A stretch of 64,000 bases of DNA from NCBI RefSeq assembly GCF_009911265.1, contig NZ_QXXA01000001.1, positions 62,001 to 126,000 on the forward strand. The letters are read 5' to 3'. Under the pieces are notes generated by a model. The model was given only the letters and a program-made list of their open reading frames with translations. It made no database searches and was not told where the DNA came from. The stretch's first letter is position 1. Each line of letters starts with the position of its first letter. Positions 36,687 through 46,729 of this stretch are shown here, piece by piece. This stretch comes from Senegalia massiliensis. GTDB taxonomy: Bacteria > Bacillota > Clostridia > Tissierellales > SIT17. A program made the translations under genes and the position numbers.

Positions 36687-37160
36687 ATGAAAAATAAAGT
36701 ATATGGTAAAAATATTAATTTTCCAGAATTGGAATTTAACTTTGATAAAAATATTGATTTTTTAAAATATGAAAATTCAGTTATAGTACCTATATTTGAA
36801 GAAAAGCTAGTAATGTATTTTGATTCTATAAATCAAAGTTGGAAATTTCCTAAATCAAAGAGTAATGAGAATGAAAATATAATACAATCTTCAATAAGAG
36901 AAATATTTGAGGAATGTGGAGCTATAGCAGAATATATAAAACCAATTGGTTATTATAAATCAGTAGAACAGAATAATAGAAAAAAAATCTTGATATTTAT
37001 TGCAAAAATAGCTATTTTTGAACCTAGACCTAGATGGAGTACCGATGATTTAGTAAAATTATTTGAGAAGTTACCAGATAAATTATCAGATCAAAATAAT
37101 ATATTGTATAGAACAATAATAAAAAATATTAAAGCAAAATGTGTACACATTTTGCTTTAA
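36687..37160 (+). CDS. NUDIX hydrolase
   Basis: The 157 residues contain a Nudix box ending in SSIREIFEECGA with the REUxEExGU core intact. The usual first Gly of the box appears to be Ser (FPKSKSNENE), a common minor deviation. Substrate is unknown (diphosphate-containing nucleotides). The final codons lie in a 42-base palindrome shared with the convergent rodA. Confidence 0.88.
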   Translation: MKNKVYGKNINFPELEFNFDKNIDFLKYENSVIVPIFEEKLVMYFDSINQSWKFPKSKSNENENIIQSSIREIFEECGAIAEYIKPIGYYKSVEQNNRKKILIFIAKIAIFEPRPRWSTDDLVKLFEKLPDKLSDQNNILYRTIIKNIKAKCVHILL

Positions 37161-37165
37161 TATTT
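37124..37165. terminator. 42-base perfect palindrome, bidirectional terminator
   Basis: Exact arms around GTGTACAC (core AAGCAAAATGTGTACACATT) cover the last ~12 codons of the NUDIX gene and reach the rodA stop at 37164-37166. A/T-rich outer arms supply T tails on both strands. Confidence 0.85.
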
Positions 37166-38300
37166 AAAAGTTTATTTGGCTTTTTCTCATTGCTATACTA
37201 AATACAATACCCATTGCAACCATATTTGTGAGTAGAAAAGTACCTCCATAGCTAATAAAAGGTAGGGGGATTCCAGTTATAGGCATAAGACCTAGAGTCA
37301 TCCCTATATTTTCTATGATATGAAAAGTAATCATAGCCGATATACCAATTACAGTAAGAGAACCAAAAGAATTTTTTGCTTTTTTTGCTATTAATATTAG
37401 TCTATATAATAATAATAGGAATAAAAAGATTAACAATAGTCCACCAACTAGTCCAAAAGCCTCTCCTATAACAGCAAAAATAAAATCTGTATGTTTTTCA
37501 GGTAACCAGCTTAGTCCTGAAAAACCACTCTTTTGAATCCATTCAAACTTTTCATTTAAATTACCATCAGAAGTTATAAATCTACCAATAAGTTTACCAG
37601 AGCCTATTGCAGTTTTAGATTGAGTAATTTGATATGCAGCTCCCATTGGATCTAGGGAAGGATCAAAAAATACTAATACCCTATTTTTTTGAAAATCATC
37701 TAAAAATCCAAACCATAATATAGGTAAACTAATAATTCCTGCTATAGCAGCATATATAATATATCTATAATTTAAACCTGCTACAAATAACATTACAGCT
37801 GTAAAGAACATAAATACAAGTCCTGTACCAAAATCATTTTCTACTACTAATAAAATTGGTATAAAAGCAAAAGTTAAAACTTTTATAAGTGTAAATATAT
37901 TATTTATATCTTTTTCATTTTTTTCAATGAACTTTGCAAGAGATATGATTACTCCTAACTTTACAATTTCAGAAGGTTGGAAACTAAAACCTCCAATAAC
38001 TAGCCAGCTATCTGCACCCCACTCCTCTGCTCCTGTACCAAATAGTACTACAGCTAAAAGTAAAGCATTAGATAATACATATATAGGGATATAAAGTTTA
38101 CCAAATATATCATAATCAATGAGAGATAATATTATAATAGCAATTATTCCTATTATAAATGCAGCTATTTGACTTTTTAATGCTAGAATAGTTCCAGTTG
38201 CAATATATATAGAAAAAAATCCATATATTGTAAGTGTTAATATAATAAAAAGTAAAAAATAATCAAATCTTTTTAAAGGATTTCTATCAACCTTCATCAT
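37164..38300 (-). CDS. rodA: SEDS peptidoglycan glycosyltransferase RodA/FtsW
   Basis: The 378-residue protein has about ten transmembrane helices and SEDS motifs: GGFSFQPSEIVKLGVIISLA, VENDFGTGLVFMF with the catalytic Asp, QITQSKTAIGSGKLIGRF, LPEKHTDFIFAVIGEAFG, and GIPLPFISYGGTFLLTNM. It polymerises lipid II during cell elongation with a class B PBP. No mreB or PBP gene is adjacent. Confidence 0.95.
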   Translation of the reverse strand: MMKVDRNPLKRFDYFLLFIILTLTIYGFFSIYIATGTILALKSQIAAFIIGIIAIIILSLIDYDIFGKLYIPIYVLSNALLLAVVLFGTGAEEWGADSWLVIGGFSFQPSEIVKLGVIISLAKFIEKNEKDINNIFTLIKVLTFAFIPILLVVENDFGTGLVFMFFTAVMLFVAGLNYRYIIYAAIAGIISLPILWFGFLDDFQKNRVLVFFDPSLDPMGAAYQITQSKTAIGSGKLIGRFITSDGNLNEKFEWIQKSGFSGLSWLPEKHTDFIFAVIGEAFGLVGGLLLIFLFLLLLYRLILIAKKAKNSFGSLTVIGISAMITFHIIENIGMTLGLMPITGIPLPFISYGGTFLLTNMVAMGIVFSIAMRKSQINF

Positions 38301-38468
38301 TTTAATAACTCTCCATTCTAAATATTGATAATAAAATTATATCATAAAATAAAAAATTATAAATAAGTATATAATATTTATAATATAGATTTAATATTTA
38401 AATTTATTTATAATATAAATTATGGGTATATTTATATAAGTAAGTAATATCTTTTAAGGAGGTTATAT

Positions 38469-38951
38469 ATGGATATAGTTCTAATAATTATATCAATGGT
38501 ATTGATGTTTATTGGACTTATGGGAACATTTCTTCCTGCAATACCTGGAACTGGACTCATATTTTTTGTTGCATTAATATATGGAATAATAACTAGTTTT
38601 GAAAATTTATCTGTAATTAGTGTTATAATACTTTTAACACTTGCTATAATTACAATCATTCTTGATAATATAACTTCTTTAATAACAACAAAAAAAGTTG
38701 GGGGATCAAGATATGGTATAATAGGTGCTATAGTAGGTGGAATAATAGGGTTTTTATCCCTTAATTTTATAGGGTTAATAATAGGTCAATTTATTGGAAC
38801 GATGATCGGAGAATTATTTGTTAGAAAGAGTATAAATGCTTCATTTAGAATAGGTTTTGCAGGATTTATTGGTTATCTTTTAGGAGTAGTACTTAATAGT
38901 ACTATAGCAGTAATTATGATAGTTATATTTATTTTTGATGTTATTATATAG
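38469..38951 (+). CDS. DUF456 membrane protein
   Basis: The 160 residues form four to five hydrophobic helices with the glycine-rich DUF456 pattern: MVLMFIGLMGTFLPAIPGTG, then KVGGSRYGIIGAIVGGIIG and GTMIGELFV. Function is unknown. AAGGAGG precedes the ATG. The nfo gene follows 15 bases after the stop. Confidence 0.88.
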   Translation: MDIVLIIISMVLMFIGLMGTFLPAIPGTGLIFFVALIYGIITSFENLSVISVIILLTLAIITIILDNITSLITTKKVGGSRYGIIGAIVGGIIGFLSLNFIGLIIGQFIGTMIGELFVRKSINASFRIGFAGFIGYLLGVVLNSTIAVIMIVIFIFDVII

Positions 38952-38966
38952 TAAGGAGATGATAAT

Positions 38967-39794
38967 TTGATAATAGGAAGTCATTTATCAATTGCAAAAG
39001 GATTTAGCAATGCAGCTAAAGAAGCAGTTGAAATAAATGCTAATACATTTCAATTTTTCACAAGAAATCCACGAGGTGGAAAAGCCAAAGATTTAGATTT
39101 AGATGATATTAAAAATCTGAATACTATTAGAGAAGAGAATAACTTTGGAGTACTCTTAGCGCATGCTCCATATACAATGAATCCAGCTTCATATAAGGAT
39201 AAAATATGGAATTTTGCAAAGTATGCAATGGAAGATGATCTTAAAAGATTAGATGTTATAGGCAATTGCTTATATAACTTTCATCCTGGAAGTCATACTG
39301 GAAAGGGCTCAGAATATGGAATAGATAGAATAGCAAAGCTATTAAATGAGGTTTTAAATGGAGATGAAAAAACTACTATATTATTAGAGGCGATGAGTGG
39401 TAAAGGAACTGAAATCGGTAGGAACTTTGAGGAGTTAAAATCTATAATTGATAAAGTGAAATACTCTGATAAAATAGGGGTATGTATTGATACTTGTCAT
39501 ATTTTTAGTGGTGGTTATGATATTGTTAATGACCTTAATGGAGTATTAGAAGAATTTGATGATATAATTGGATTAGAAAAATTAAAAGCAATTCATTTAA
39601 ATGATAGTAAAATGGAATTTGGAAGCAATAAAGATAGACATGAAAAAATTGGTGAAGGAACTATAGGTTTAGATGCAATAATAAATTTTATAAATCATCC
39701 TAAATTAAAAGATTTACCGTTCTTTTTAGAGACTCCAAATGAATTACAAGGATATAAGAAAGAAATAGATATTTTAAAAACTAGGCGAAAATGA
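38967..39794 (+). CDS. nfo: Endonuclease IV
   Basis: Translation from TTG (38967) after AAGGAGATG gives [13 protein letters not shown] and 275 residues. Zinc ligands are in [57 protein letters not shown] and the terminal FLETPNE. It cleaves DNA 5' of abasic sites in base-excision repair, and the nth glycosylase gene lies 1.6 kb downstream. Confidence 0.95.
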   Translation: MIIGSHLSIAKGFSNAAKEAVEINANTFQFFTRNPRGGKAKDLDLDDIKNLNTIREENNFGVLLAHAPYTMNPASYKDKIWNFAKYAMEDDLKRLDVIGNCLYNFHPGSHTGKGSEYGIDRIAKLLNEVLNGDEKTTILLEAMSGKGTEIGRNFEELKSIIDKVKYSDKIGVCIDTCHIFSGGYDIVNDLNGVLEEFDDIIGLEKLKAIHLNDSKMEFGSNKDRHEKIGEGTIGLDAIINFINHPKLKDLPFFLETPNELQGYKKEIDILKTRRK

Positions 39795-39884
39795 TTATTT
39801 TTATAAGAAAATTTAATATTTTATATAGAGGAATTAGAAAATATTTATTGAATATATTTATATATAAATTAAGGAGGAATGTAA

Positions 39885-41063
39885 ATGTCTAACACAGGAT
39901 TTTTAGAAAAGAAAATCGAAGGGTTAAAAGATGAAGGAGTTTATAGAAAATTACCAATATTAGAAGGTGCTAATGAGGCAGAAGTAGTATTAAATGGACA
40001 AAAAGTTATAAATTTATCTTCAAATAATTATTTAGGGTTTGCAAATCATCCAAGACTTAAAAAAGCTGCAATAGAGGCAGTTGAAAAATATGGTGTTGGA
40101 GCTGGAGCTGTTAGAACAATCATAGGAAATATGGATATACATGAAGAATTAGAAGAAATATTAGCTGAATTTAAAAAAGAAGAAGCAGTTATGGTATTTC
40201 AATCAGGATTTAATTGTAATGCAGGTACAATACAAGCAGTTACAGAAAAGGGAGACCTTATAATATCTGATGAATTAAATCATGCTAGTATAATAGATGG
40301 TGTTAAATTAAGTAAAGCTGATAAAGCAATATTTAAACATTCAGATATGGAAGATTTAGAAAGAGTTTTAAAAGAAAAAAGAGAGAATTATAATAATGTA
40401 CTTATAATTACTGATGGAGTATTTAGTATGGATGGTGATATAGCTAAATTACCAGAAATAGTTGAATTAGCTGAAAAATATAATGCGATGACTTATGTAG
40501 ATGATGCACATGGTTCAGGAGTATTAGGTAAAAGTGGAAGAGGTACTGTAGATCACTTTAATCTTCATGGGAGAGTTGACTTTACAATAGGTACACTTTC
40601 AAAAGCTATAGGTGTAATAGGTGGATATGTTGCTACAAGCAAATCTGCTCAAGAATGGTTAAACCATAGAGGCAGACCAATTCTATTTTCAACATCACTT
40701 CCTCCAGCAGCTGTAGGAGCAATAATAGAAGCAGTTAAAATATTAATGGAAACAGAAGAATATACAGATAAGTTATGGGATAATGCAAAATACTTTAAAG
40801 AGAAGTTAGGGAAATTAGGGTTTAATACAGGAAAAAGTGAAACTCCTATAACTCCTGTTATAATAGGAAATGAAGCTGAGTCAATGGAATTTAGTAAAAA
40901 GCTTAAAGAAGAAGGCGTATTTGTTTCAGCAATTGTATTCCCTACTGTACCAAAAGGAACAGGAAGAGTAAGATGCATGGTTACTGCTGGACATACTAAA
41001 GAACAATTAGATAGAGCAGTTAATGCTTTTGAAAAAGTAGGAAAAGAGATGGGTATTATATAA
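39885..41063 (+). CDS. kbl: Glycine C-acetyltransferase (2-amino-3-ketobutyrate CoA ligase)
   Basis: The 392 residues are an alpha-oxoamine synthase PLP enzyme: [51 protein letters not shown] and the PLP lysine in [15 protein letters not shown]. Kbl and the family members KAS/BioF are close; the Firmicutes sequence is best matched to Kbl, which splits 2-amino-3-ketobutyrate from threonine into glycine and acetyl-CoA. This would feed the glycine reductase downstream. No threonine dehydrogenase is adjacent. BioF is the main alternative. Confidence 0.88.
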   Translation: MSNTGFLEKKIEGLKDEGVYRKLPILEGANEAEVVLNGQKVINLSSNNYLGFANHPRLKKAAIEAVEKYGVGAGAVRTIIGNMDIHEELEEILAEFKKEEAVMVFQSGFNCNAGTIQAVTEKGDLIISDELNHASIIDGVKLSKADKAIFKHSDMEDLERVLKEKRENYNNVLIITDGVFSMDGDIAKLPEIVELAEKYNAMTYVDDAHGSGVLGKSGRGTVDHFNLHGRVDFTIGTLSKAIGVIGGYVATSKSAQEWLNHRGRPILFSTSLPPAAVGAIIEAVKILMETEEYTDKLWDNAKYFKEKLGKLGFNTGKSETPITPVIIGNEAESMEFSKKLKEEGVFVSAIVFPTVPKGTGRVRCMVTAGHTKEQLDRAVNAFEKVGKEMGII

Positions 41064-41067
41064 ATAT

Positions 41068-41091
41068 AAAGGGCACTTTAAGTGCTCTTTT
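41068..41091 (+). terminator. Intrinsic terminator
   Basis: AAAGGGCACTT pairs with AAGTGCTCTTT (one G-U pair), followed by TTGT, right after kbl. Confidence 0.75.
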
Positions 41092-41144
41092 GTATTATCT
41101 AAGAAATTTATATAATAAGCTAAGTTTTAATTGAGGTGGCATAT

Positions 41145-41426
41145 ATGATAATAGGGGTATGTAGTGTAGATTTACTTATATATAGTACTAATTCTCTTAA
41201 AGAAAAAAGACATGTAATAAAAAGTATAATTGGTAGAATTAAATCAAGATTCAATGTGTCTATTTCAGAAGTGGATAATAATGATAAATGGCAAGTATCT
41301 ACAATTGGATTTTCCATTGTAACAAATGATGTAAGTCATGCAAATAGTACTATATCAAATGTATTAAATTTTATAGAACGAGATAGTAGAATAGAAATAA
41401 CTAATCATTTTATAGAAATACTTTAA
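41145..41426 (+). CDS. DUF503 (YlxP-like) protein
   Basis: The ATG at 41145 is preceded by GAGGTGG at proper spacing and gives 93 residues. Sequence IIGVCSVDLLIYSTNSLKEK and RHVIKSIIGRIKSRFNVSIS is the DUF503/YlxP pattern, with the closing ISNVLNFIERDSRIEI. YlxP proteins are linked to ribosome/translation genes; function is unsettled. The nth start follows 12 bases later. Confidence 0.88.
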   Translation: MIIGVCSVDLLIYSTNSLKEKRHVIKSIIGRIKSRFNVSISEVDNNDKWQVSTIGFSIVTNDVSHANSTISNVLNFIERDSRIEITNHFIEIL

Positions 41427-41438
41427 GTGGAGGCAAAC

Positions 41439-42095
41439 ATGAGAAAAAAGTTAAATAAATTAGAAACAAAGGAAGTATTAGAAATACTTAAAAATTTATA
41501 TCCTGATGCGAAATCAGAACTTAATTTTACTAATCCATTTGAGCTTTTAATAGCTACTATTTTATCCGCTCAGTCTACAGATAAAAGAGTTAACTCAATA
41601 ACAAAAGATTTATTTAAAGAATACAAAACTCCTAAAGATTTTTTATCTTTAACTACAGAAGAACTTGGAGAAAAAATAAGAAGTATAGGCTTTTTCAGAA
41701 ATAAGAGTAAAAATATATTAAGCACTTGTAAGATTCTTTTAGAAGATTATGATGGAGAAGTTCCTAAGACTAGAGAGGAACTTATAAAGCTACCAGGAGT
41801 AGGTAGAAAAACAGCTAATGTAGTAATAAGTAATGCTTTTGGTAAAGATGCCATAGCTGTAGACACTCATGTTTTTAGAGTATCTAATAGAATAGGAATA
41901 GTTAAGGCTAAAAATGTTGATGAAACTGAAAATCAGCTTATGAAAAATATAGATAAAGATTTATGGTCAGATGCACATCATTGGCTAATTTTCCATGGAA
42001 GAAGAATTTGCAAAGCAAGAAGTCCAAAATGCAGTGAGTGTCCTTTGACTAATCACTGTTTATATTATAAGAATGTAATTCAAAAAGAAGGATAA
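41439..42095 (+). CDS. nth: Endonuclease III
   Basis: ATG 41439 after GTGGAGG gives 218 residues. The helix-hairpin-helix with catalytic Lys (LPGVGRKTANVVISNAFG), the catalytic Asp in AVDTHVFRVSNRIG, and a C-x6-C-x2-C-x5-C [4Fe-4S] cluster (CKARSPKCSECPLTNHC) are all present. It removes oxidised pyrimidines and nicks the site. It belongs to the repair theme with nfo. Confidence 0.96.
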   Translation: MRKKLNKLETKEVLEILKNLYPDAKSELNFTNPFELLIATILSAQSTDKRVNSITKDLFKEYKTPKDFLSLTTEELGEKIRSIGFFRNKSKNILSTCKILLEDYDGEVPKTREELIKLPGVGRKTANVVISNAFGKDAIAVDTHVFRVSNRIGIVKAKNVDETENQLMKNIDKDLWSDAHHWLIFHGRRICKARSPKCSECPLTNHCLYYKNVIQKEG

Positions 42096-42155
42096 TTTCA
42101 TAAATATATTTATCTTGGAATAGTATTTAATATTATACTATTTTAGGAGGTATTT

Positions 42156-42251
42156 ATGAAAAGGAATAAAATATGGAGAAAAAAACAAAATTTAATAAGT
42201 TTTATGATAGTAGTAATATTTATAGTTGTTATCATAAAACTTATAATATAA
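42156..42251 (+). CDS. Tiny single-helix membrane protein
   Basis: A 31-residue frame starts at ATG after a strong TAGGAGG site. It has a basic N-terminus (KRNKIWRKKQN) and one transmembrane helix (LISFMIVVIFIVVIIKLII), and is followed directly by an intrinsic terminator. No family is recognised, but the ribosome-binding site and terminator make expression likely. Confidence 0.6.
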   Translation: MKRNKIWRKKQNLISFMIVVIFIVVIIKLII

Positions 42252-42263
42252 TAATGTAAAATT

Positions 42264-42291
42264 AAAAACTCTTGATTAATCAAGAGTTTTT
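42264..42291 (+). terminator. Intrinsic terminator
   Basis: AAAAACTCTTGATT and its exact complement form a 28-base palindrome ending in TTTTT. Confidence 0.88.
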
Positions 42292-42356
42292 AATTTTTTA
42301 AACTAATGATATAATAATTATAATATTATGACAAATAATTAAAAAAGAGGGGTAAT

Positions 42357-43277
42357 ATGAATAAGCACATAGAGAAACTGATAGAGAATATAGATAAAGT
42401 TATTTTTGGAAAACGAGAAGAAATAATGTATATAATAACTTGTTTGATCTCAAATGGACATGTACTTTTAGAAGATGTGCCTGGTGTAGGTAAAACTAAT
42501 TTAGTACATGGTCTTGCAAAATCATTAAATAGTAGCTTTGGTAGAATACAGTTTACACCTGATTTATTACCTTCTGATATTACTGGAGTATCTATTTTTA
42601 ACCCTAAGACTACAGAATTTGAATTTAAAAAAGGACCTGTATTTTCAAATATATTATTAGCAGATGAAATAAATAGAACTTCACCTAAGACTCAATCAAG
42701 TTTGCTTGAAGCTATGCAAGAAAGACAAGTTACCATAGAAGGTAAGACTTATTTGTTAGAATATCCATTTATGGTGCTTGCAACTGAAAATCCTATTGAA
42801 TATGAAGGTACTTTTCCTCTTCCAGAAGCTCAATTAGATAGGTTTATGATGAAAATGAGTTTAGGATACCCTGATAGTGAGAGTGAGAAAAGAATACTTA
42901 GAAATTATACTAATATAACTCCTTTAGAAAATCTATCACCTGTATTAACACTTGATGATATAGCAAGAATGCAAAGAGAAGTAACAGATGTATTTGTATC
43001 TGAAGAAATAGAAGATATGATTATAGAATTAGTAAATAATACTAGAAATCATAAAGAAATAAAACTTGGAATAAGTCCAAGAGGCTCTTTATTAATATAT
43101 AAAGCAGCTAAGGCCTTTGCATATATAAATGGTAGAGATTTTGTTTTGCCAGATGATATTAAAAAGCTATATTTACCTGTGTTTTCTCATAGAATAATTT
43201 TAAAACCAGAATCTAGATTTAATAATATAAGTACAGAGTCAGTTTTAAATAGTATATTTTATAAATTAAATATATAA
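42357..43277 (+). CDS. MoxR-type AAA+ ATPase
   Basis: The 306 residues show Walker A (EDVPGVGKTNLVHGLA), Walker B (LLADEINRTSPKTQSSLLEA), sensor 1 (VLATENPIEYEG) and the MoxR AAA lid (SPRGSLLIYKAAKAFA). It starts the three-gene MoxR-DUF58-transglutaminase operon, a common module thought to act in chaperone-like assembly or envelope functions. The ribosome-binding site is AGAGGGG. Confidence 0.94.
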   Translation: MNKHIEKLIENIDKVIFGKREEIMYIITCLISNGHVLLEDVPGVGKTNLVHGLAKSLNSSFGRIQFTPDLLPSDITGVSIFNPKTTEFEFKKGPVFSNILLADEINRTSPKTQSSLLEAMQERQVTIEGKTYLLEYPFMVLATENPIEYEGTFPLPEAQLDRFMMKMSLGYPDSESEKRILRNYTNITPLENLSPVLTLDDIARMQREVTDVFVSEEIEDMIIELVNNTRNHKEIKLGISPRGSLLIYKAAKAFAYINGRDFVLPDDIKKLYLPVFSHRIILKPESRFNNISTESVLNSIFYKLNI

Positions 43278-43287
43278 AGAGGTTAAA

Positions 43288-44466
43288 ATGAGAAGAAAAA
43301 TATTGATTTATATATTATTATTAATTCTTTTTATATTTGCTATATTTGTAGGTGGTAAATTTCCTTACTTACTTTTATTTATTGTTATAATCATATTAAT
43401 ATATTCCCATTTTTCTATTTATAAAAACAAGAAAAACTTAGAAGGAGTTTTTTGGACAAATAAAGATAAATTTATAAGAGGGGAAACTATAGAAATAGAA
43501 TATAAAATATATAATGGGGGATTATTTCCAATTCCATATGCTGAATTAGAGCAAAATTTACATGAAAATTTAATTGAACAAAAAGATAATACAAGAGTTT
43601 ATTTCATAAAGTCTTTTGATTATATTAAATTTAAAAAGAAATTTAAAGCAAATCATAGAGGGGTATATGATTTAGGAATCTTAAATATTATTTTAGAAGA
43701 TATATTTGAAATATCAAAAGTTAATATAACAATTAAAGATCCATTAAAAATAACAGTGTTTCCAAAGGTTTATAATATAAAAAATATAAATTTATTAGGT
43801 AAGGAATTTTTTGGGTCTGATAAGACAAATGAAAAACATAACGAAGATTATTCTAATATTAAAAATTTAAGAAAATATAACTCAGGAGATAGTATAAAGA
43901 GAATTCATTGGAAAACTAGTGCAAGAAAGGGAGAATTTTTTGTTAAAAATTATAATACCTCATCTAACCTAAATATTAAGTTATTTTTAGATTTTCAAAT
44001 AGATAAATTCTCTAATGATGATAAATTTTTAGAAGAGAGATTAGTAGAACTTACATCAAGTATTATATATTTTACATTAACAAAAGGAATTGAAACTGAA
44101 TTTATAACATATTCAAATGAAAAAATAAATTTAAAATTAAATAATGTATCTGTTTTTAATCATTATTTAAATTCTATAATAAGTATATTTCCTAAAAGTA
44201 ATAGAAGAATTTCAAATATTATTTCTGAAGAAATAAATACTACATCTATTGGAACAACTGTTATAATAGTTACTATAGATATAGATGAAAATATGATTAA
44301 AACAATTTTTAATATAAGAAAGAGAGGTATAAATGTTACATTATTTATAATTAAAGATAGTTATTCAAAAATTGATGAAGAAAAAATTTCTAATTTGAGA
44401 ACACTAAAAGTAATAGTATATAAACTTTTTAATGGTGAAAATATAGAAAAGATTTTAGGTGAATAA
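43288..44466 (+). CDS. DUF58 membrane protein
   Basis: The 392-residue protein has two N-terminal transmembrane segments (about 5-45), a beta-rich extracellular or cytosolic part, and the DUF58 core with RKYNSGDSIKRIHWKTSARKG-type sequence near residue 200. A vWA-like fold follows. DUF58 proteins partner MoxR ATPases. It starts 11 bases after moxR and overlaps the transglutaminase start. Confidence 0.93.
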   Translation: MRRKILIYILLLILFIFAIFVGGKFPYLLLFIVIIILIYSHFSIYKNKKNLEGVFWTNKDKFIRGETIEIEYKIYNGGLFPIPYAELEQNLHENLIEQKDNTRVYFIKSFDYIKFKKKFKANHRGVYDLGILNIILEDIFEISKVNITIKDPLKITVFPKVYNIKNINLLGKEFFGSDKTNEKHNEDYSNIKNLRKYNSGDSIKRIHWKTSARKGEFFVKNYNTSSNLNIKLFLDFQIDKFSNDDKFLEERLVELTSSIIYFTLTKGIETEFITYSNEKINLKLNNVSVFNHYLNSIISIFPKSNRRISNIISEEINTTSIGTTVIIVTIDIDENMIKTIFNIRKRGINVTLFIIKDSYSKIDEEKISNLRTLKVIVYKLFNGENIEKILGE

Positions 44467-44467
44467 T

Positions 44468-46729
44468 TTGGATAAAAAATTAAATTATTTGTATAAATTA
44501 ATTTTTACTTTCATAATTAATTTAACTATAATAAAAGTAACGTTAGAGGCTTTAGAAGGTGAAATGGATTTAAATGCAGTTTTAATTGTATTTATAACTA
44601 CAATAATAACTCTAATAGCAGGTTTGATTTTTGACAAAAAACCTATAATATTAGCTATATTATTAGGAGGAATTATTTCATTTTCAATTATATTAAAAAT
44701 ATATTATAATCCTATTTTCAATTCATTAATTGAGAATATTAGCAATTTCTTTATATGGACAAGTAGATATATAAGAAATGATAATGAATTTATTAAATCT
44801 TATTTTAATATTTTTATTATGTCTTTAAGCTTAATAGTAACTTCATTAATATATATTACAGTTTTTAAATTTAAGAGAATGTATCCTATTATAATAATGG
44901 CAACTATTTTCTTTTTATATAGGTGGTTTTGGTATCAAGATAGTGCTTTCAATACTTATTATATATTTATTATTACAATTTTAGCATATTACATCATTAA
45001 TAGGTTTAAAATTAAAAATGGAATATGGGAAAGGGAAAACAAGGATATTAGTAATTATAGAAAAAAGTATCTTTTTTTATATTCCTGTTTTATTTCTGTT
45101 ATAATAGTTTTAATTGCATTTATACTTCCAAAAGATTATTCTCCAATAAAATGGAGGTGGATGGATAATAAAATTCAATCAAGTTTTCCAGAAGTAACAG
45201 AGTGGAGAAATGACTTGAAAAAATCTGAAGGTTATGGAGAAAGTTTAGAATTTGATTTAACTTTTACACCTTATCAAAATCAGGAAAAAAGACTTGGAGG
45301 AGATATTGAAATTGATAATACTTTAGTTATGGAAGTAGAATCAGATAGACCTTTATATTTAAAGGGGATAGTAAAAGATGAATACACAGGTTTTTATTGG
45401 AGAAGTTCAGAAGATTTTACTGAAAAGTATACTAAAGGAGAAAATATAGAATTAAATGATGTAAATTTAGATAATAGTTCTTTTTTAGAATATAAAGTTA
45501 ATTATGTAAATCTTACAACATCAACTATTTTTACCAGCTATATACCTAAACAGATAAATTATGAAGAAGAGTTTTATGTAAGTAATGAATATGAAGCATA
45601 CACAAATAAAGTTATATTAAACGAAAAAGGGTACAGTGTAGAATCAAGAATACCTTTTTTTGATAAGTCCATGATAAATGAAACTTACAATAAAGATTAT
45701 AAATATTTAAAGCTTCCTAATACAGTAACAAATAGAACAAAAGATTTAGCTTTAGAGATAACGAAAGATAAATTTAATGATTATGAAAGAATGTTATCTT
45801 TACAAGGTTATCTTAGAGAAAATTATGGGTATTCACTCACCCCAGGAAATGATAAGTATGAAGATTTTGTAGATAATTTTATTTTTGAAAAAACAGAAGG
45901 ATATTGTACTTATTTTGCATCAACTTTAGCTGTAATGGGAAGAACATTAGATATTCCCACTAGGTATGTGGAAGGGTTTATAACTGGAGATAAAAATGAA
46001 GAAGGTATATATGAAGTCTATAGTAAAAATGCTCATGCATGGGTAGAAGCATATATAAGTGGATATGGATGGATGATATTTGAAGCAACACCAGCATATG
46101 AAGCTCCGAATTCAGAAGAAAGAATTGAAAATGAAAGAATAGACCAAGAAGCAGATAATGAAACTAACCCAAATTCGATAAATAGAGATGATAAATTACA
46201 AGAGATACTTGAAGAAGAAAGATTAAATGAAGATAGTGGAAATATAAACTTAACTAATAATGATAATTCTAAAAATTTAGTGTTAAAATCTATATTATGG
46301 ATAGTTTTCATTATTATTATATTTGTAATAGCTATAATTTCACATCTTATGATTCGTAAAAAAATTCATATTCAAAAAATGAAAAATTATAATTCTGTTC
46401 AAAAGATGAAATTTTATTATAAAGAGATATTAAATACTTTAGATTATTTAGGGTATTCTAAAGTAAGTGGTGAAACTGAAAAAGAATTTAGTAGTAGAAT
46501 AAATATAAATGAAAGGGTAAATGAAAAATTAAATTACTTTATTAACATTTATATTTTTACTGTATATGGTAATAAAGAATTATCAAATGAAAAAGAAGAT
46601 AAAATTAAACAAATTATTAAATATTTAGAAAAAGAAATTAAGATAGAAAAAGGAACATTTAAATATATTATGTTCTTTTTAAGAAAAAGAATTTTATATA
46701 ATAAAGGAGTAGAAGAATTTGAAATATAA
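44468..46729 (+). CDS. Membrane transglutaminase-like protein (TgpA family)
   Basis: The TTG at 44468 follows AGGTGA; an alternative GTG at 44459 lies inside that site. The ~753-residue protein has about six to seven N-terminal transmembrane helices (to ~220), an extracellular transglutaminase-like domain with catalytic Cys in EGYCTYFASTLAVMGRTLDI near residue 480, His in NAHAWVEAYI, then a further transmembrane helix (about 605-625) and a cytosolic DUF4129-like tail. The expected Asp is replaced by Glu in MIFEATP, as in many TgpA proteins. TgpA homologues are protease-like or transglutaminase enzymes of unclear substrate. Confidence 0.92.
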   Translation: MDKKLNYLYKLIFTFIINLTIIKVTLEALEGEMDLNAVLIVFITTIITLIAGLIFDKKPIILAILLGGIISFSIILKIYYNPIFNSLIENISNFFIWTSRYIRNDNEFIKSYFNIFIMSLSLIVTSLIYITVFKFKRMYPIIIMATIFFLYRWFWYQDSAFNTYYIFIITILAYYIINRFKIKNGIWERENKDISNYRKKYLFLYSCFISVIIVLIAFILPKDYSPIKWRWMDNKIQSSFPEVTEWRNDLKKSEGYGESLEFDLTFTPYQNQEKRLGGDIEIDNTLVMEVESDRPLYLKGIVKDEYTGFYWRSSEDFTEKYTKGENIELNDVNLDNSSFLEYKVNYVNLTTSTIFTSYIPKQINYEEEFYVSNEYEAYTNKVILNEKGYSVESRIPFFDKSMINETYNKDYKYLKLPNTVTNRTKDLALEITKDKFNDYERMLSLQGYLRENYGYSLTPGNDKYEDFVDNFIFEKTEGYCTYFASTLAVMGRTLDIPTRYVEGFITGDKNEEGIYEVYSKNAHAWVEAYISGYGWMIFEATPAYEAPNSEERIENERIDQEADNETNPNSINRDDKLQEILEEERLNEDSGNINLTNNDNSKNLVLKSILWIVFIIIIFVIAIISHLMIRKKIHIQKMKNYNSVQKMKFYYKEILNTLDYLGYSKVSGETEKEFSSRININERVNEKLNYFINIYIFTVYGNKELSNEKEDKIKQIIKYLEKEIKIEKGTFKYIMFFLRKRILYNKGVEEFEI

